Below are positions 26,392-39,168 of a stretch of DNA of 64,000 nucleotides, one piece after another. The notes beneath the pieces were generated by a model that saw nothing but the letters and a program-made list of their open reading frames with translations, was not told the origin of the DNA and did no database searches. The position numbers and the translations under genes were made by a program. Positions within the stretch are counted from its first letter, which is position 1. Every line of letters begins with the position of its first letter. This stretch comes from CAYUPI01 sp964446585 (GTDB lineage: Bacteria > Verrucomicrobiota > Verrucomicrobiia > Limisphaerales > UBA8199), in NCBI GenBank assembly GCA_964446585.1, contig CAYUPI010000017.1, positions 1-64,000 of the forward strand, written 5' to 3'.

Positions 26392-26492
26392 AGCCAGGCC
26401 AGAATCCGTGTTAGAGGCATCACGGCCCGCCTCTGCTGGTTTAGCCGTCGTTAGCCGGTCGCCTGCGGTCGCTGGCCGACTCGCCCCGCCGA

Positions 26493-27029
26493 TCACGAAT
26501 CACTCGTTTTCCTCTGGAGCTTCTTCAAGTCCTCGGCCATAAACTGCGCCACTTCCTTGAAGCGGCTCACGTTTTCCGGGTTGATCTGCATGAGGGTCCG
26601 ATGGGCTTCGAGGCAGGCGCGAGTGACTTCTTCGCGTGAAGGATTGGCCGGCGCGCGGAGACAAGGCTCGGCGCCTTCAGGCACCGCCAGCGGCCCCTGG
26701 CGCACAGCGAAGAGATGGAGCACTCCCAGATTCTCGAGCAAGTCGAGCACCCGCGCGTTCGGATTCCACAACTCGATCGTGGAGTCGCTCTGGCCGTTCG
26801 GAGACCCCCTCAGTTTGAGCCCGAAGCCGGCAAGGACACCCAGAAAGGTGCTGTCCATGAGCACACACTCGGCCAGATCGAGGACGAAATAGCGGTAGCC
26901 TTTTTGCAGCAGCTCATTCACCAGCAGCCGGAAATCAATGCTCGAGTTGAAATTGGCCCGGCCGATGATTTTAACGCAGGCGAATTTCTCGCCCACCAAC
27001 ACCAGCAATTTGGCGGATGGAGCGCTCAC
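26493..27029 (-). CDS. STAS-domain anti-sigma-factor antagonist-like protein
   Basis: 178 residues from a GTG at 27027-27029 (VSAPSAKLLVLVGEKFACVKI); the frame runs further upstream but there it is the complement of intergenic repeat. The STAS fold spans about residues 5-105 with the phosphorylation-site motif CVLMDSTFLGVLAGFGL, where the Ser after Asp is the expected kinase target. VLDLLENLGVLHLF is the conserved C-terminal helix. A 65-residue extension (REEVTRACLEAHRTLMQI, EVAQFMAEDLKKLQRK) is predicted helical and unusual for SpoIIAA-like proteins. Likely a partner-switching regulator; no kinase or phosphatase partner is in the window. Confidence 0.82.
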   Translation of the reverse strand: MSAPSAKLLVLVGEKFACVKIIGRANFNSSIDFRLLVNELLQKGYRYFVLDLAECVLMDSTFLGVLAGFGLKLRGSPNGQSDSTIELWNPNARVLDLLENLGVLHLFAVRQGPLAVPEGAEPCLRAPANPSREEVTRACLEAHRTLMQINPENVSRFKEVAQFMAEDLKKLQRKTSDS

Positions 27030-27056
27030 GGGAAAATTCGCAGGCCGGCAACAGAA

Positions 27057-27156
27057 AACCACTGATGGACACAGATGAACACCGATGAGAACCGAAAGGG
27101 CAGGCCAAAAAGCGGAATTTTCGAATTGTGTCCACCTGTCTTCATCTGTGGTCAGG
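27057..27156. repeat. GATGGACACAGATGAACAC-type inverted repeat pair
   Basis: The left arm (27057-27095, ACCACTGATGGACACAGATG...) and right arm (27128-27156, complement ACCACAGATGAAGACAGGTG) face each other between the STAS gene start and the holA stop. A single half with the same word order (complement ACCACTAATGGACGTTAATTC) occurs at 44401-44430. Confidence 0.6.
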
Positions 27157-27159
27157 AAG

Positions 27160-28290
27160 CTATTCGTTTTTGCCGACGATTTGCACCAGGGTTTGCTGCA
27201 GCACCAGAGCCTCGTCGAGCCCGCTGGAGACCAGCCGCTGGTTGCATTGCAGCAGCAGATCCATCGCGCGGACCAGTTCCGCCTGGCTATAACGGTTGAC
27301 CTGCGGCAGAGCCTTGTAAAGCACATAAGGATTGATCGAACGCGGATTGAACCGCCGATCTTCAGGTAACTGGTCCGCCGGCACACGCTCCAATTGCGCC
27401 TTGAACCGGCCATAATCCATTTCCGGCTTAATCCATCTTTCGCGCACCATCTCTTTGAGCAGAATCATCGCGCGGACCTTGGAGATGAGGCCGTAGAGCA
27501 AGCCGATCTCCGACTTTTGCGGATCGAGCTGCACTTCCCACAGCTCATCGTCCAGACAGCGTAGCAGGCGCGGGAGGTCACGGTCCCCCAGAGCGTCGCC
27601 CAGCGCAAAAGCGCGAGCCGTCTTGTTGCGCGTGCAAACCGCGGCCACGTCCTCGAGTTGGATTTCCTCGCGGTTGGCGGAATAGAGGGACAGTTTCTCG
27701 ATCTCGTTATCCAGTTGGCGCGCGTTCGGGCCGACCCGGGTGACCAACTCGGCGAGCGCATCGTCGGAGATTTCTTTCTGACGGGCGCGCAAGGCTTTGC
27801 GACCCCAGGTCTCGGCCTGGTCCGTCCAGTCCCGGTCATCCGCCGACCAACCAGCCAGAATTTCAACGGTGCCGAGTTTCTCGAGAGTTTTATAGAAGAC
27901 CTTGCGTTTATCCACCTTGCCCGCACTCAAAAGGAGCCGGACGTTTTCCCAGCGAAAGGTTTTCAACTCCTGCGCCACCTCCACGAGGGTGTCCGCGACG
28001 GCCTGCGTGGTCGCCGCGCGTTCATCACCTAAAAAATTGCAGTCCTTCAGCCAAACGACCTTGGCACTGCCAAAGAAGGGAAGGGTCTGCAAGGCTTCGC
28101 GGAGGCGTGCCAGGACTCTTAGGGCCTCGCCGCTGTGCGTGACGCTGGCGTCGAGAATTTCGTGGTCCATGCCGCCCAATTCCTGGGTCCACTGCAGGTA
28201 GATTTGCTTCGCCCGCTGTTTGACGGCAAAATCGTCTTCGCCGCAAACGAGGACAACATCGGCGGACGCCCTGGACACAGCGCGCGGCAT
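27160..28290 (-). CDS. holA: DNA polymerase III subunit delta
   Basis: Clamp-loader subunit that opens the sliding clamp. 376 residues from ATG 28290 (MPRAVSRASADVVLVCGED). The N-terminal blocks VVLVCGEDDFAVKQRAKQI, TLPFFGSAKVVWLKDCNFL and ENVRLLLSAGKVDKRK are typical, followed by GWSADDRDWTDQAETWG, LVTRVGPNARQLDNEIEKLSLY and ALGDALGDRDLPRLLRCLDD. The C-terminal collar helices complete the family pattern (FKAQLERVPADQLP, ELVRAMDLLLQCNQRL). The start is four bases after the stop of the bifunctional nuclease gene, so the pair is an operon. Confidence 0.92.
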   Translation of the reverse strand: MPRAVSRASADVVLVCGEDDFAVKQRAKQIYLQWTQELGGMDHEILDASVTHSGEALRVLARLREALQTLPFFGSAKVVWLKDCNFLGDERAATTQAVADTLVEVAQELKTFRWENVRLLLSAGKVDKRKVFYKTLEKLGTVEILAGWSADDRDWTDQAETWGRKALRARQKEISDDALAELVTRVGPNARQLDNEIEKLSLYSANREEIQLEDVAAVCTRNKTARAFALGDALGDRDLPRLLRCLDDELWEVQLDPQKSEIGLLYGLISKVRAMILLKEMVRERWIKPEMDYGRFKAQLERVPADQLPEDRRFNPRSINPYVLYKALPQVNRYSQAELVRAMDLLLQCNQRLVSSGLDEALVLQQTLVQIVGKNE

Positions 28291-28294
28291 TTCT

Positions 28295-28786
28295 CTATTC
28301 GGGCTCGCCACTGGGCTCGCTGCCCGTTTCGCTTCCAGACTCCCCGCCGCCACTCTCGTTGATGCGGTCGAGCACTTCCGTCATGTCCTCCACTTGTTCG
28401 AACAGCGTGTTGGTGACGTAGATCGGACGTTTCTGGGCGGTGGCGAGGGCGAGGCAGTCACTGGGGCGGGCATCAATTTCCACAATCTTGCGGGCCAGTT
28501 CGTTCTGTTGCTGCAGAATCAGGCGTGCGAAGTAAGTCGAGTTTCGCAACTCGGTGATCACCACTCGCTCGACGGTGATACTGAAGCCCTTGAAGATGCT
28601 TTGAATGAGGTCGTGCGTTAGCGGCCGTTCTTTGGGCGTGTCGCGGAGAAACATACCGATGACGGCGCCCATGTTCGGCTCGACGTTGATGACGAATACC
28701 TTGTCGTCGTTGCCGACAAACAAGGCGCATCCACTGTTCGCGGGCAGGATTCCGCGGATCTGGACGGCAACGACGTCATTCTTCAT
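28295..28786 (-). CDS. Bifunctional nuclease family protein (DUF151/BFN domain)
   Basis: 163 residues from ATG 28786 (MKNDVVAVQIRGIL); a GTG two codons upstream is the alternative. It belongs to the DUF151/bifunctional nuclease family. The blocks are NMGAVIGMFLRDTPKERPLTHDL, ITVERVVITELRNSTYFARL and the family signature IDARPSDCLALATAQKRPIYVT. Plant and bacterial relatives have been reported to have DNase and RNase activity; in most bacteria the role is unknown. The acidic C-terminal tail (GGGESGSETGSEPSGEPE) is low complexity. It is cotranscribed with holA, four bases apart. Confidence 0.87.
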   Translation of the reverse strand: MKNDVVAVQIRGILPANSGCALFVGNDDKVFVINVEPNMGAVIGMFLRDTPKERPLTHDLIQSIFKGFSITVERVVITELRNSTYFARLILQQQNELARKIVEIDARPSDCLALATAQKRPIYVTNTLFEQVEDMTEVLDRINESGGGESGSETGSEPSGEPE

Positions 28787-28873
28787 GCGCACAGTGTACT
28801 TGGCAGATCCAGAAAAGACAAGTCTGACCCAGTACTCAATGGCGCGGGTCGGCGAGAGGAAAAAGGCAGAAGC

Positions 28874-32785
<3,912 letters not shown>

Positions 32786-32833
32786 GATTGGTCAAAACTA
32801 CCGGAAAGGCGAGATGGCTGCAACTAAAAAATC

Positions 32834-32859
32834 AACATATCTTGATATGTAGATATGTT
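32834..32859 (-). promoter_or_regulatory. Putative ArsR-type operator upstream of metH
   Basis: AACATATCT, eight bases, then AGATATGTT form a perfect 9-8-9 palindrome. Inside it ACATATCTTGATATGT is a second perfect 7-2-7 palindrome, giving three GATATGT half sites in 26 bases, AT-rich in a GC-rich genome. It lies 49-74 bases before the metH start. A homocysteine/SAH- or SAM-cycle ArsR regulator is the likeliest reader, by analogy with SahR-type control of methionine genes; this is inference. Confidence 0.6.
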
Positions 32860-33100
32860 ATTTCAGTCCAACTGTCGGGCAGGGGGTTGTAAGCTCTTCG
32901 GGCCGGCGTGAGGTCCGGAAAAGGGGACAACACGTCCACTTTTTGGTCAGCAACGTCGTCGAGTGGCATGCCGGTTTGGAGTGCGCCCGCGCGTACAGAA
33001 AGAGATTGGCCTACGCGTCAAATTGGTGTTGAATGTGCTTGATAGAGTCCGACTTTTGCCGAAACGAACACCGTGTGACAACTGTGAAGCGCGCTGGAAG

Positions 33101-35590
33101 ATGAAATTGCCCGCCTCCCATGTTTTGCTGGTTGAAGATGACCCGCGAATGCCGGAGGTGTTGGCCGCCCTGCTGCAGGACGACAACATCACCCTCAGTT
33201 GCGCTAGGGATGCGAATACCGCGCTGAGCCTTGCCCGCGAGAAGCATATCGATTTGATCCTGTTGGACCTGGGTTTACCCGGCGTCAGTGGGTTCGACCT
33301 GCTGCGCCAGTTTAAGGAGTCACCGGAAACAAAGTCCTTGCCGGTTATCGTCCTGACCGCCTGGAACAGCACCAACGATAAACTGCGCGGGTTCGAGTTG
33401 GGGGCAGTTGATTACCTCACCAAACCCTTTGAATCGGCGGAATTACGAGCGCGAGTCTGTTCGGCGCTGCGAACGAAACTGCTGCAGGACGAGCTGACGC
33501 AAGCCAATCGCGAGCTGTTCTCAGCGCGCGTCGCGGCGGAGGCTGCGGCCCGGGCCAAGGCGGAGTTCCTGGCCAATATGAGCCATGAAATCCGCACACC
33601 GATGAACGGGATCATTGCCATGGCGGGGCTGCTACTGGAAACGCCGCTCAATCACGAACAGCACGGCTATATCGAGACGATTTACGCGAGCAGCGAATCC
33701 TTGCTGACAATCATCAACGACATTCTGGATTTCTCCAAGATCGAGTCCGGCAAGCTTGAGTTCGAAAATGAGCCGATTGATCTGCGCCAATGCGTCGAGG
33801 ACTCCCTGGATTTGCTGGCTGCCAAAGCGGCGGAGAAAAAGATCGAAATCGCCTATCAGATGGACGACGGCTTGCCGACACGCGTGCTGGGAGACGTCAC
33901 GCGGCTTCGCCAGGTTCTGGTCAACCTGCTCAGCAACGGCATCAAATTCACCGCGGAGGGTGAAGTGGTGGTGCACGTGAAAATTTTGTCCGCGCCCGGC
34001 AGCAGCACCGAACGGCCCGACACCTGGCTGCTGCAGTTTTCAGTCCGCGACACTGGCATCGGCATTCCGGTGGACCAACTCGCGCGATTATTCCAGTCCT
34101 TTAGCCAGGCGGATGCGTCCACCGCGCGACGGTACGGCGGTACCGGTCTTGGACTGGCTATCAGCAAGCGGCTCGTGGAGTTGATGGGCGGCAAGATGTG
34201 GGTCGAGAGTATTCCGCAAAAGGGTTCAACATTTCATTTCACGCTTCCCTTGCTGGCCGTGGTCGAGCCGCCGCGAGCGGGATTGGAAGCGCCGCCGCAG
34301 TTGGCCGACCTGCGCGTGCTGATCGTGGACGACAACCCGACCAATTGCCGCATACTGACGCTGCAGGCCAGCAAATGGGGAATGATCCCACGCGGCGCGC
34401 AAAGCGCCGGACAGGCGCTCGAATGGCTGCGGGCGGGCGAGAGCTTCGATTTGGCGATCCTCGACATGCAAATGCCCGGCATGGATGGCTTGATGCTGGC
34501 CACTGAGATCCGCAAACTGTCGGGCGCTGGCAAGATGCCGTTGGTGCTGCTGACCTCGATAGGTGTGCGCTCGGATGACCCCGATTTCACTCGGGCGGAA
34601 TTTGCCAGTTGTTTGAGCAAACCGATTAAGCCGGTGCAGCTTCAGGAAACTCTCGTCCGCGTGCTCTCCGGCGTGAAGCCCGCGCCGGTGACGGCGCCGG
34701 CCAGCACCAGACTCGATCCGAAGCTGGCCAGCCGCCTTCCCTTGCGTGTCCTGCTCTGTGATGACAATGTTATCAACCAAAAAGTTGCCTTGCGGTTGCT
34801 GCAGCAGATGGGTTATCGCGCCGATCAGGCGGTGAATGGCGTGCAGGCCCTTGCGGCCCTCGACCGGCAACCTTATGATCTGATTTTCATGGACGTCATG
34901 ATGCCGGAAATGGACGGGCTGGAGGCGACGGCAGCTATTCGCCAACGCCAGAAGCAACCGGAGCAATTTCCAACTTACAAAACTCCTACTATTATCGTCG
35001 CCATGACCGCCAGCGCCATGCCCGGCGACCGCGAAAAATGCCTGGCGGCAGGCATGGACGATTACCTGGCCAAGCCGGTACGGCTGGAGGATATCCGAAC
35101 CATCATCGAGCGCTGGGGCGCGATTGCTGCCGGTACCGCGCAGGCGTCCTCTGAAAAGGACCGCGCCCCGGAGGTAACAGCGGCCGGCGGCCAGCCTGGT
35201 GGCAAGGCGGAGGCGAGCTCTGAAGAGCAGGCACCGGTCGATCTGCAGCGGCTGCACGATTTCACCGATGGCAACCCCGATAGTTTTCGGGAGTTGGTGA
35301 CGCTTTACCTCAGCCAAACCAGTCAGCAACTCGAACAACTGGAGGCCGCAGTTCTGGCTGGAGATGCCCCCGAAGTCCAACGAGTGGCGCACAGTTGCGC
35401 CGGCGCTAGCGCGACCTGCGGGATGAAGGGCCTCGTGCCCTTGTTGCGCGAGCTGGAGCACCAGGGCGCCGAAAGAAAACTTACCAACGCGACCCAGTTT
35501 TCTCAGCAGGCGGTACGTGAATTCGAGCGCATCCGCATTTTTCTGGAAGCGCAACTGGCCCGCACCACCGAGCTCGCCGCCAAGACCTAG
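33101..35590 (+). CDS. Hybrid sensor histidine kinase (REC-HisKA-HATPase-REC-REC-Hpt)
   Basis: 829 residues from ATG 33101, preceded by GGAAG; the longer frame upstream is not protein-like. Domain order: receiver (phospho-acceptor Asp56, LLDLGLPG); coiled linker; HisKA with His162 ([15 protein letters not shown]); HATPase_c with [17 protein letters not shown] and [12 protein letters not shown]; second receiver (Asp about 454, [11 protein letters not shown], but its switch region is altered: [14 protein letters not shown]); third receiver (Asp about 596, [11 protein letters not shown]); Hpt with His about 763 in [13 protein letters not shown]. No membrane segment or sensor domain is visible, so input must come through the first receiver, making it cytoplasmic. 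The next gene, two bases on, encodes its probable partner. Confidence 0.93.
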   Translation: MKLPASHVLLVEDDPRMPEVLAALLQDDNITLSCARDANTALSLAREKHIDLILLDLGLPGVSGFDLLRQFKESPETKSLPVIVLTAWNSTNDKLRGFELGAVDYLTKPFESAELRARVCSALRTKLLQDELTQANRELFSARVAAEAAARAKAEFLANMSHEIRTPMNGIIAMAGLLLETPLNHEQHGYIETIYASSESLLTIINDILDFSKIESGKLEFENEPIDLRQCVEDSLDLLAAKAAEKKIEIAYQMDDGLPTRVLGDVTRLRQVLVNLLSNGIKFTAEGEVVVHVKILSAPGSSTERPDTWLLQFSVRDTGIGIPVDQLARLFQSFSQADASTARRYGGTGLGLAISKRLVELMGGKMWVESIPQKGSTFHFTLPLLAVVEPPRAGLEAPPQLADLRVLIVDDNPTNCRILTLQASKWGMIPRGAQSAGQALEWLRAGESFDLAILDMQMPGMDGLMLATEIRKLSGAGKMPLVLLTSIGVRSDDPDFTRAEFASCLSKPIKPVQLQETLVRVLSGVKPAPVTAPASTRLDPKLASRLPLRVLLCDDNVINQKVALRLLQQMGYRADQAVNGVQALAALDRQPYDLIFMDVMMPEMDGLEATAAIRQRQKQPEQFPTYKTPTIIVAMTASAMPGDREKCLAAGMDDYLAKPVRLEDIRTIIERWGAIAAGTAQASSEKDRAPEVTAAGGQPGGKAEASSEEQAPVDLQRLHDFTDGNPDSFRELVTLYLSQTSQQLEQLEAAVLAGDAPEVQRVAHSCAGASATCGMKGLVPLLRELEHQGAERKLTNATQFSQQAVREFERIRIFLEAQLARTTELAAKT

Positions 35591-35592
35591 CC

Positions 35593-36795
35593 ATGAACAA
35601 AATTTTGATCGTCGAAGACGACCAGATCGTAGCAAATATCTACCGAAATAAGTTCTCCGTCGAAGGTTTCCAGGTCGAGGTTGCTCTCGACGGTCATGTG
35701 GGCCTGGAACTGGTCCACAGCTTCCGTCCCGACGCGGTAATCCTCGACCTGATGCTTTCAAGGCTCACCGGAATCGAGCTGTTGAAAAAAATCCGCTCGG
35801 AGCCGGGAATGGAGAAACTTCCCCTCATCGTATTCTCGAATACTTATCTTACCGGGATGGTGCAGGAGGCCTGGAAAGCCGGCGCGACGAAATGCCTGGC
35901 CAAAGCGAGTTGCACTCCGAAACAGGTCATCGACATCGTTCGCGGTGAACTCAGCAAGAATGGAGCGGCTGAGGCCGCCGCGCCGGCATCCACGGCGGCA
36001 GTTGCGGCAACTCCTGCGCCGGCTCTTGCGGCCAAAGGCACCATCCCGAAAGAGACGGACGCGGCGTATCAGGAGGGATTGCGGAAGACATTCGTTGAGA
36101 GCCTGTCGGCGACGTTATTGGCTCTGCGCGGAACACTCAAGGGAATGATCCGGGCCGAGAATGACAGCGTCCGCCTCAAACACGTCAACGAATTGTACCA
36201 CCGTGTTCACGGCCTCACTGGCAGTGCCGGCACCGCCGGACTGCGCTTGATTGCGCAAATGGCCGATGCCCTCGAGGCCTTGTTGAAGGAGATTTACGAA
36301 AAACCGAAGAATATCAACGCCTCGACTTTGCGCACGGTCGCTTCGGCTATCGATTTTCTGGGCGTTCTGTTCGGGCGCGGCATTCAGCCGGCCCAACAGG
36401 AAATTCCACCGGCTAACATCCTGGTGGTGGACGACGACGCGATTTCACGCCGCGCGGTGACGTTTGCGCTGGAAAAAGCCAGGCTGAAGTCGGTCAACGT
36501 CGAAGATCCGTTGGTCGCCTACAAGATGCTTTCGGAAAACAAGTTTGATCTCATTTTCCTCGACGTGAATATGCCCGGCATGAACGGATTCGAGTTGTGC
36601 GCAAAACTCCGCACGCATCCCGCCCACAAAAAGACTCCCGTCATTTTCGTGACTAGCTTGAATGACTTCGAGTGCCGGGCCAGTTCCACCATGAGCGGCG
36701 GCAACGATTTTATTGCCAAGCCGTTCCTGTTCATTGAGCTGGCAGTCAAGGCGCTGGTGTATGTTCTGCGCGGGCACCTGGACGCAGCCAAATAG
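35593..36795 (+). CDS. REC-Hpt-REC response regulator without output domain
   Basis: 400 residues. The first receiver has Asp52 (ILDLMLSRLTG), with Ser at the switch position (IVFSNTY) and Lys in LAKAS. A Pro/Ala linker follows (about 125-150). The central Hpt-like helix bundle carries His206 in HRVHGLTGSAGTAGLR. A second receiver at the C-terminus has Asp324 (FLDVNMPGMNG, VTSLND, AKPF). There is no DNA-binding or enzymatic domain, so it can only pass phosphate on or act by protein contact. The ATG is two bases after the hybrid kinase stop, so the two are cotranslated. Together they offer five receivers and two Hpt domains, a branched phosphorelay whose final target is not encoded nearby. Confidence 0.9.
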   Translation: MNKILIVEDDQIVANIYRNKFSVEGFQVEVALDGHVGLELVHSFRPDAVILDLMLSRLTGIELLKKIRSEPGMEKLPLIVFSNTYLTGMVQEAWKAGATKCLAKASCTPKQVIDIVRGELSKNGAAEAAAPASTAAVAATPAPALAAKGTIPKETDAAYQEGLRKTFVESLSATLLALRGTLKGMIRAENDSVRLKHVNELYHRVHGLTGSAGTAGLRLIAQMADALEALLKEIYEKPKNINASTLRTVASAIDFLGVLFGRGIQPAQQEIPPANILVVDDDAISRRAVTFALEKARLKSVNVEDPLVAYKMLSENKFDLIFLDVNMPGMNGFELCAKLRTHPAHKKTPVIFVTSLNDFECRASSTMSGGNDFIAKPFLFIELAVKALVYVLRGHLDAAK

Positions 36796-36939
36796 CTTGA
36801 ACGTCGAAGTAGTTGGCGGTCTTCAAGTCGAGTGGGCAAGGACCTCCGGCAGGATATCCGAATCGTGGCAGCGAAGGTCCATCGCGCCGCTCCTGTTTTT
36901 GACATTCCATGGCTCTCTCAGTACCGTTGCCCCATACCT

Positions 36940-37425
36940 ATGCAATCGCTGCATGCACCATGGCGCATCGAGTACATCCTGGCGCCCAAGACCGCGGACT
37001 CGGATAGCCTCTTTGCGCGGATCGCGCAATCCAGCGATGACGAGGCCAACTATGTCATCGCGCGGGCCCGGAGTTGTTTCGCGCTGCTCAACGCCTACCC
37101 TTACACGGGCGGACACTTGATGGTCGTGCCCTACAAACAGACTCCCGACCTGAACGGCTTGACCGATGAGGAGATAACGGATTTGTGGAAGCTGACGCAA
37201 CGCTGTCAACTGGCGCTCTCGAAAGTCATGCGGCCCGATGGATTTAACATCGGCATCAACCTGGGCAAGATCGCCGGGGCCGGAATTCTCGGACACTTGC
37301 ACATCCATTTGGTCCCGCGGTGGGAAGGCGACACGAACTTCATGCCGGTGCTGGCCCAGACGACGGTCGTGCCGCAGGCTCTGCGAGAGTTGGCCGGCCA
37401 ATTGCGCACCGCCCTTGCTGAATGA
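36940..37425 (+). CDS. HIT family hydrolase (Ap4A-phosphorylase-like)
   Basis: 161 residues from ATG 36940 (MQSLHAPWRIEYI), which matches the usual start of this HIT subgroup; upstream extension is not credible. Blocks: FALLNAYPYTGGHLMVVPY and NIGINLGKIAGAGILGHLHIHLVPRW, with the histidine triad H-L-H-I-H and the nucleophilic middle His. HIT proteins of this type hydrolyse or transfer dinucleoside polyphosphates or adenylylated compounds. It precedes phoH on the same strand but is separated by a 200-base tandem repeat region. Confidence 0.9.
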   Translation: MQSLHAPWRIEYILAPKTADSDSLFARIAQSSDDEANYVIARARSCFALLNAYPYTGGHLMVVPYKQTPDLNGLTDEEITDLWKLTQRCQLALSKVMRPDGFNIGINLGKIAGAGILGHLHIHLVPRWEGDTNFMPVLAQTTVVPQALRELAGQLRTALAE

Positions 37426-37469
37426 AAGTGCGCGTGTTCAACGCGGAGCATCTCCCGTCACGTTTTGCG

Positions 37470-37623
37470 TTTCACGTACTTGGCGCGCCAAAGCGCAGCG
37501 GCGGCGGCTCACCTTTCACGTACTTGGCGCGCCAAAGCGCAGCGGCGGCGACTCGCGTTTCACTTTTCACTTTTCACCCATCACGCGCTTGGCGCACCGA
37601 AGCACAGCGGCGGCGGCTCACGC
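37470..37623 (+). repeat. Three-copy direct repeat with TTGGCGCGCCAA core upstream of phoH
   Basis: Two adjacent 44-base units (37470-37513 and 37514-37557) share TTTCACGTACTTGGCGCGCC then AAAGCGCAGCGGCGGCG. A third, diverged unit (about 37578-37623) has CACGCGCTTGGCGCACCG and AAGCACAGCGGCGGCGG. A short TTTCACTTTTCAC run separates units 2 and 3. Each of the first two has the palindrome TTGGCGCGCCAA. The array ends 15 bases before the phoH ATG; open frames through it are repeat translations, not genes. Confidence 0.85.
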
Positions 37624-37638
37624 TTCCCAGTTAACTCC

Positions 37639-38622
37639 ATGCCCACTGAAACCCTGCATTTCGAGAACGCCCGCCTCGCGCAGCAGCTCTTCAATAATGA
37701 CCCGCGCAATCTGCAGGCGCTCGAACATCAACTGGACGTCCGGGCGACCTCCCGTGAAGGCTGGATCAAACTCGAGGGCGAGGCCGATGCGCTGAACCGC
37801 GCCAAGCACCTGTTCCTGTTGCTCGAAAGCTCCTTGCAAGCCGGCACGCCGGTGCGCAACCGCGAGTTTTCGCACGCCCTCAACATCGTCAAACACGAAG
37901 GCGTCTCGGCTCTCAAAGATATCCTGAGCGATCGCATCCAGACTTCGGAAAGAAAACCGAGCGTTACCGCCAAGACCGTCGGGCAGAAGAAATACTTGGA
38001 TGCGATCCGGCGCCACGACGTGGTGCTGGGCGTCGGCCCGGCCGGCACCGGCAAGACGTATCTCGCGGTCGCCATGGCTCTGTCCGCGCTGCGCGAAGGC
38101 AGCGTTTCCCGAATTATCCTCACCCGCCCAGCGGTCGAGGCGGGCGAAGCGCTCGGGTTCCTCCCGGGAGACCTTTACGAGAAGATTATGCCGTATCTGC
38201 GCCCGTTGCATGATGCTTTGCAGGACATGCTGCCGGCCGAAGACATCCAGAAACACACCACGCGGGGGGTGATCGAGATCGCGCCGCTGGCCTATATGCG
38301 CGGCCGCACTCTCAACCATGCCTTCATTATACTCGATGAGGCGCAAAACTCGACGACCGAGCAGATGTTCATGTTCCTGACTCGTCTGGGTCTCAGTTCC
38401 AAGGCCGTTATCACCGGGGACGAAACTCAAATCGATCTGCCGCCGCACAAGCAATCCGGACTGCTCGAGGCCCACCGCATTCTTAAGCACACCGAGGGCA
38501 TTGCCATTGTCGAATTCACGAAGCGCGACATCGTTCGGCATCCGCTCGTGCAGCGGATCATCGCTGCGTACGAAGAGCACCGCGGCCGGCTCCGAGCGCA
38601 CCCTGAACAGGAAGCGAAGTGA
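37639..38622 (+). CDS. PhoH family ATPase
   Basis: 327 residues from ATG 37639. The N-terminal KH-like region (about 1-90; GWIKLEGEADALNRAK) is followed by the P-loop ATPase core. Walker A is GVGPAGTGKTYLA (133-140), then RPAVEAGEALGFLPGDLYEK, Walker B with FIILDEAQNST and ITGDETQIDLP. PhoH/YbeZ-type proteins act with YbeY in RNA maturation and stress; the adjacent ybeY fits this. The stop overlaps the ybeY GTG (GTGA). Start and length match the family. Confidence 0.93.
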   Translation: MPTETLHFENARLAQQLFNNDPRNLQALEHQLDVRATSREGWIKLEGEADALNRAKHLFLLLESSLQAGTPVRNREFSHALNIVKHEGVSALKDILSDRIQTSERKPSVTAKTVGQKKYLDAIRRHDVVLGVGPAGTGKTYLAVAMALSALREGSVSRIILTRPAVEAGEALGFLPGDLYEKIMPYLRPLHDALQDMLPAEDIQKHTTRGVIEIAPLAYMRGRTLNHAFIILDEAQNSTTEQMFMFLTRLGLSSKAVITGDETQIDLPPHKQSGLLEAHRILKHTEGIAIVEFTKRDIVRHPLVQRIIAAYEEHRGRLRAHPEQEAK

Positions 38623-39137
38623 GCGCTGCCACCGGCCGAAAGCGACGCCGAGTCCTCACCGTCCGCAGCCGCCCGAGCACCCGAGCCGTGAATTTGCGCG
38701 AGTTGCGCCGCCTCACCAGGGCTCTGTTACTTGACCAGTTGCAGATTGAAGCATTTGATCTCAGCATCTTCCTGGTCAGTGCCGTCGAGATGACACAGCT
38801 CAATGAAGCGTTTCTGCGCCACCGAGGCTCGACGGACGTCTTAGCTTTCGATTACCGGGATGCCGGCTGCCCCGGATATCTGTTCGGCGAAATCTTCGTG
38901 TGCGCGGAGGAAGCCTCCGCCCAGGCGCGCCGATTTCGAACGAGCTGGCCTGCCGAGGTGGTCCGATACGTCATCCACGGCCTGCTACATCTTTGTGGGT
39001 ATGACGATCGGCGGCCCTCTTCTAGACAAAAAATGAAGCGAGTCGAGGACCGCCTCCTGCGCGGCCTTTCCCGTCAATTCAATCTCCGCGCGCTGGCGGC
39101 CAGGTCGTGGGCCGGTTCAGGCAGCGCTTTGCCTTGA
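38619..39137 (+). CDS. ybeY: Endoribonuclease YbeY (rRNA maturation factor)
   Basis: 172 residues starting at GTG 38619, overlapping the phoH stop by four bases. It matches the UPF0054/YbeY family: NEAFLRHRGSTDVLAFDY, GEIFVCAEEA, and the zinc motif VIHGLLHLCGYDD. The canonical motif is HGxLHLxGYDH; here the third ligand is Asp in place of His, so zinc binding may use Asp or differ. The C-terminal tail is longer than usual and basic. YbeY processes the 3' end of 16S rRNA and takes part in 70S quality control. Confidence 0.9.
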   Translation: MSAATGRKRRRVLTVRSRPSTRAVNLRELRRLTRALLLDQLQIEAFDLSIFLVSAVEMTQLNEAFLRHRGSTDVLAFDYRDAGCPGYLFGEIFVCAEEASAQARRFRTSWPAEVVRYVIHGLLHLCGYDDRRPSSRQKMKRVEDRLLRGLSRQFNLRALAARSWAGSGSALP

Positions 39138-39168
39138 GTCGGCTCGCATCTGCACCTACATTGCCATA

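Noticed and set aside
26493..27413. Long upstream extension of the STAS-domain frame
   Set aside because: The part beyond 27029 is translation of the intergenic repeat and the opposite reading of holA; the GTG at 27029 matches the domain start.
37422..37634. Several open frames through the phoH-upstream repeat
   Set aside because: They are the same repeat read in different frames (repeated LGAPKRSGG or RAKAQRRR), without a ribosome site.
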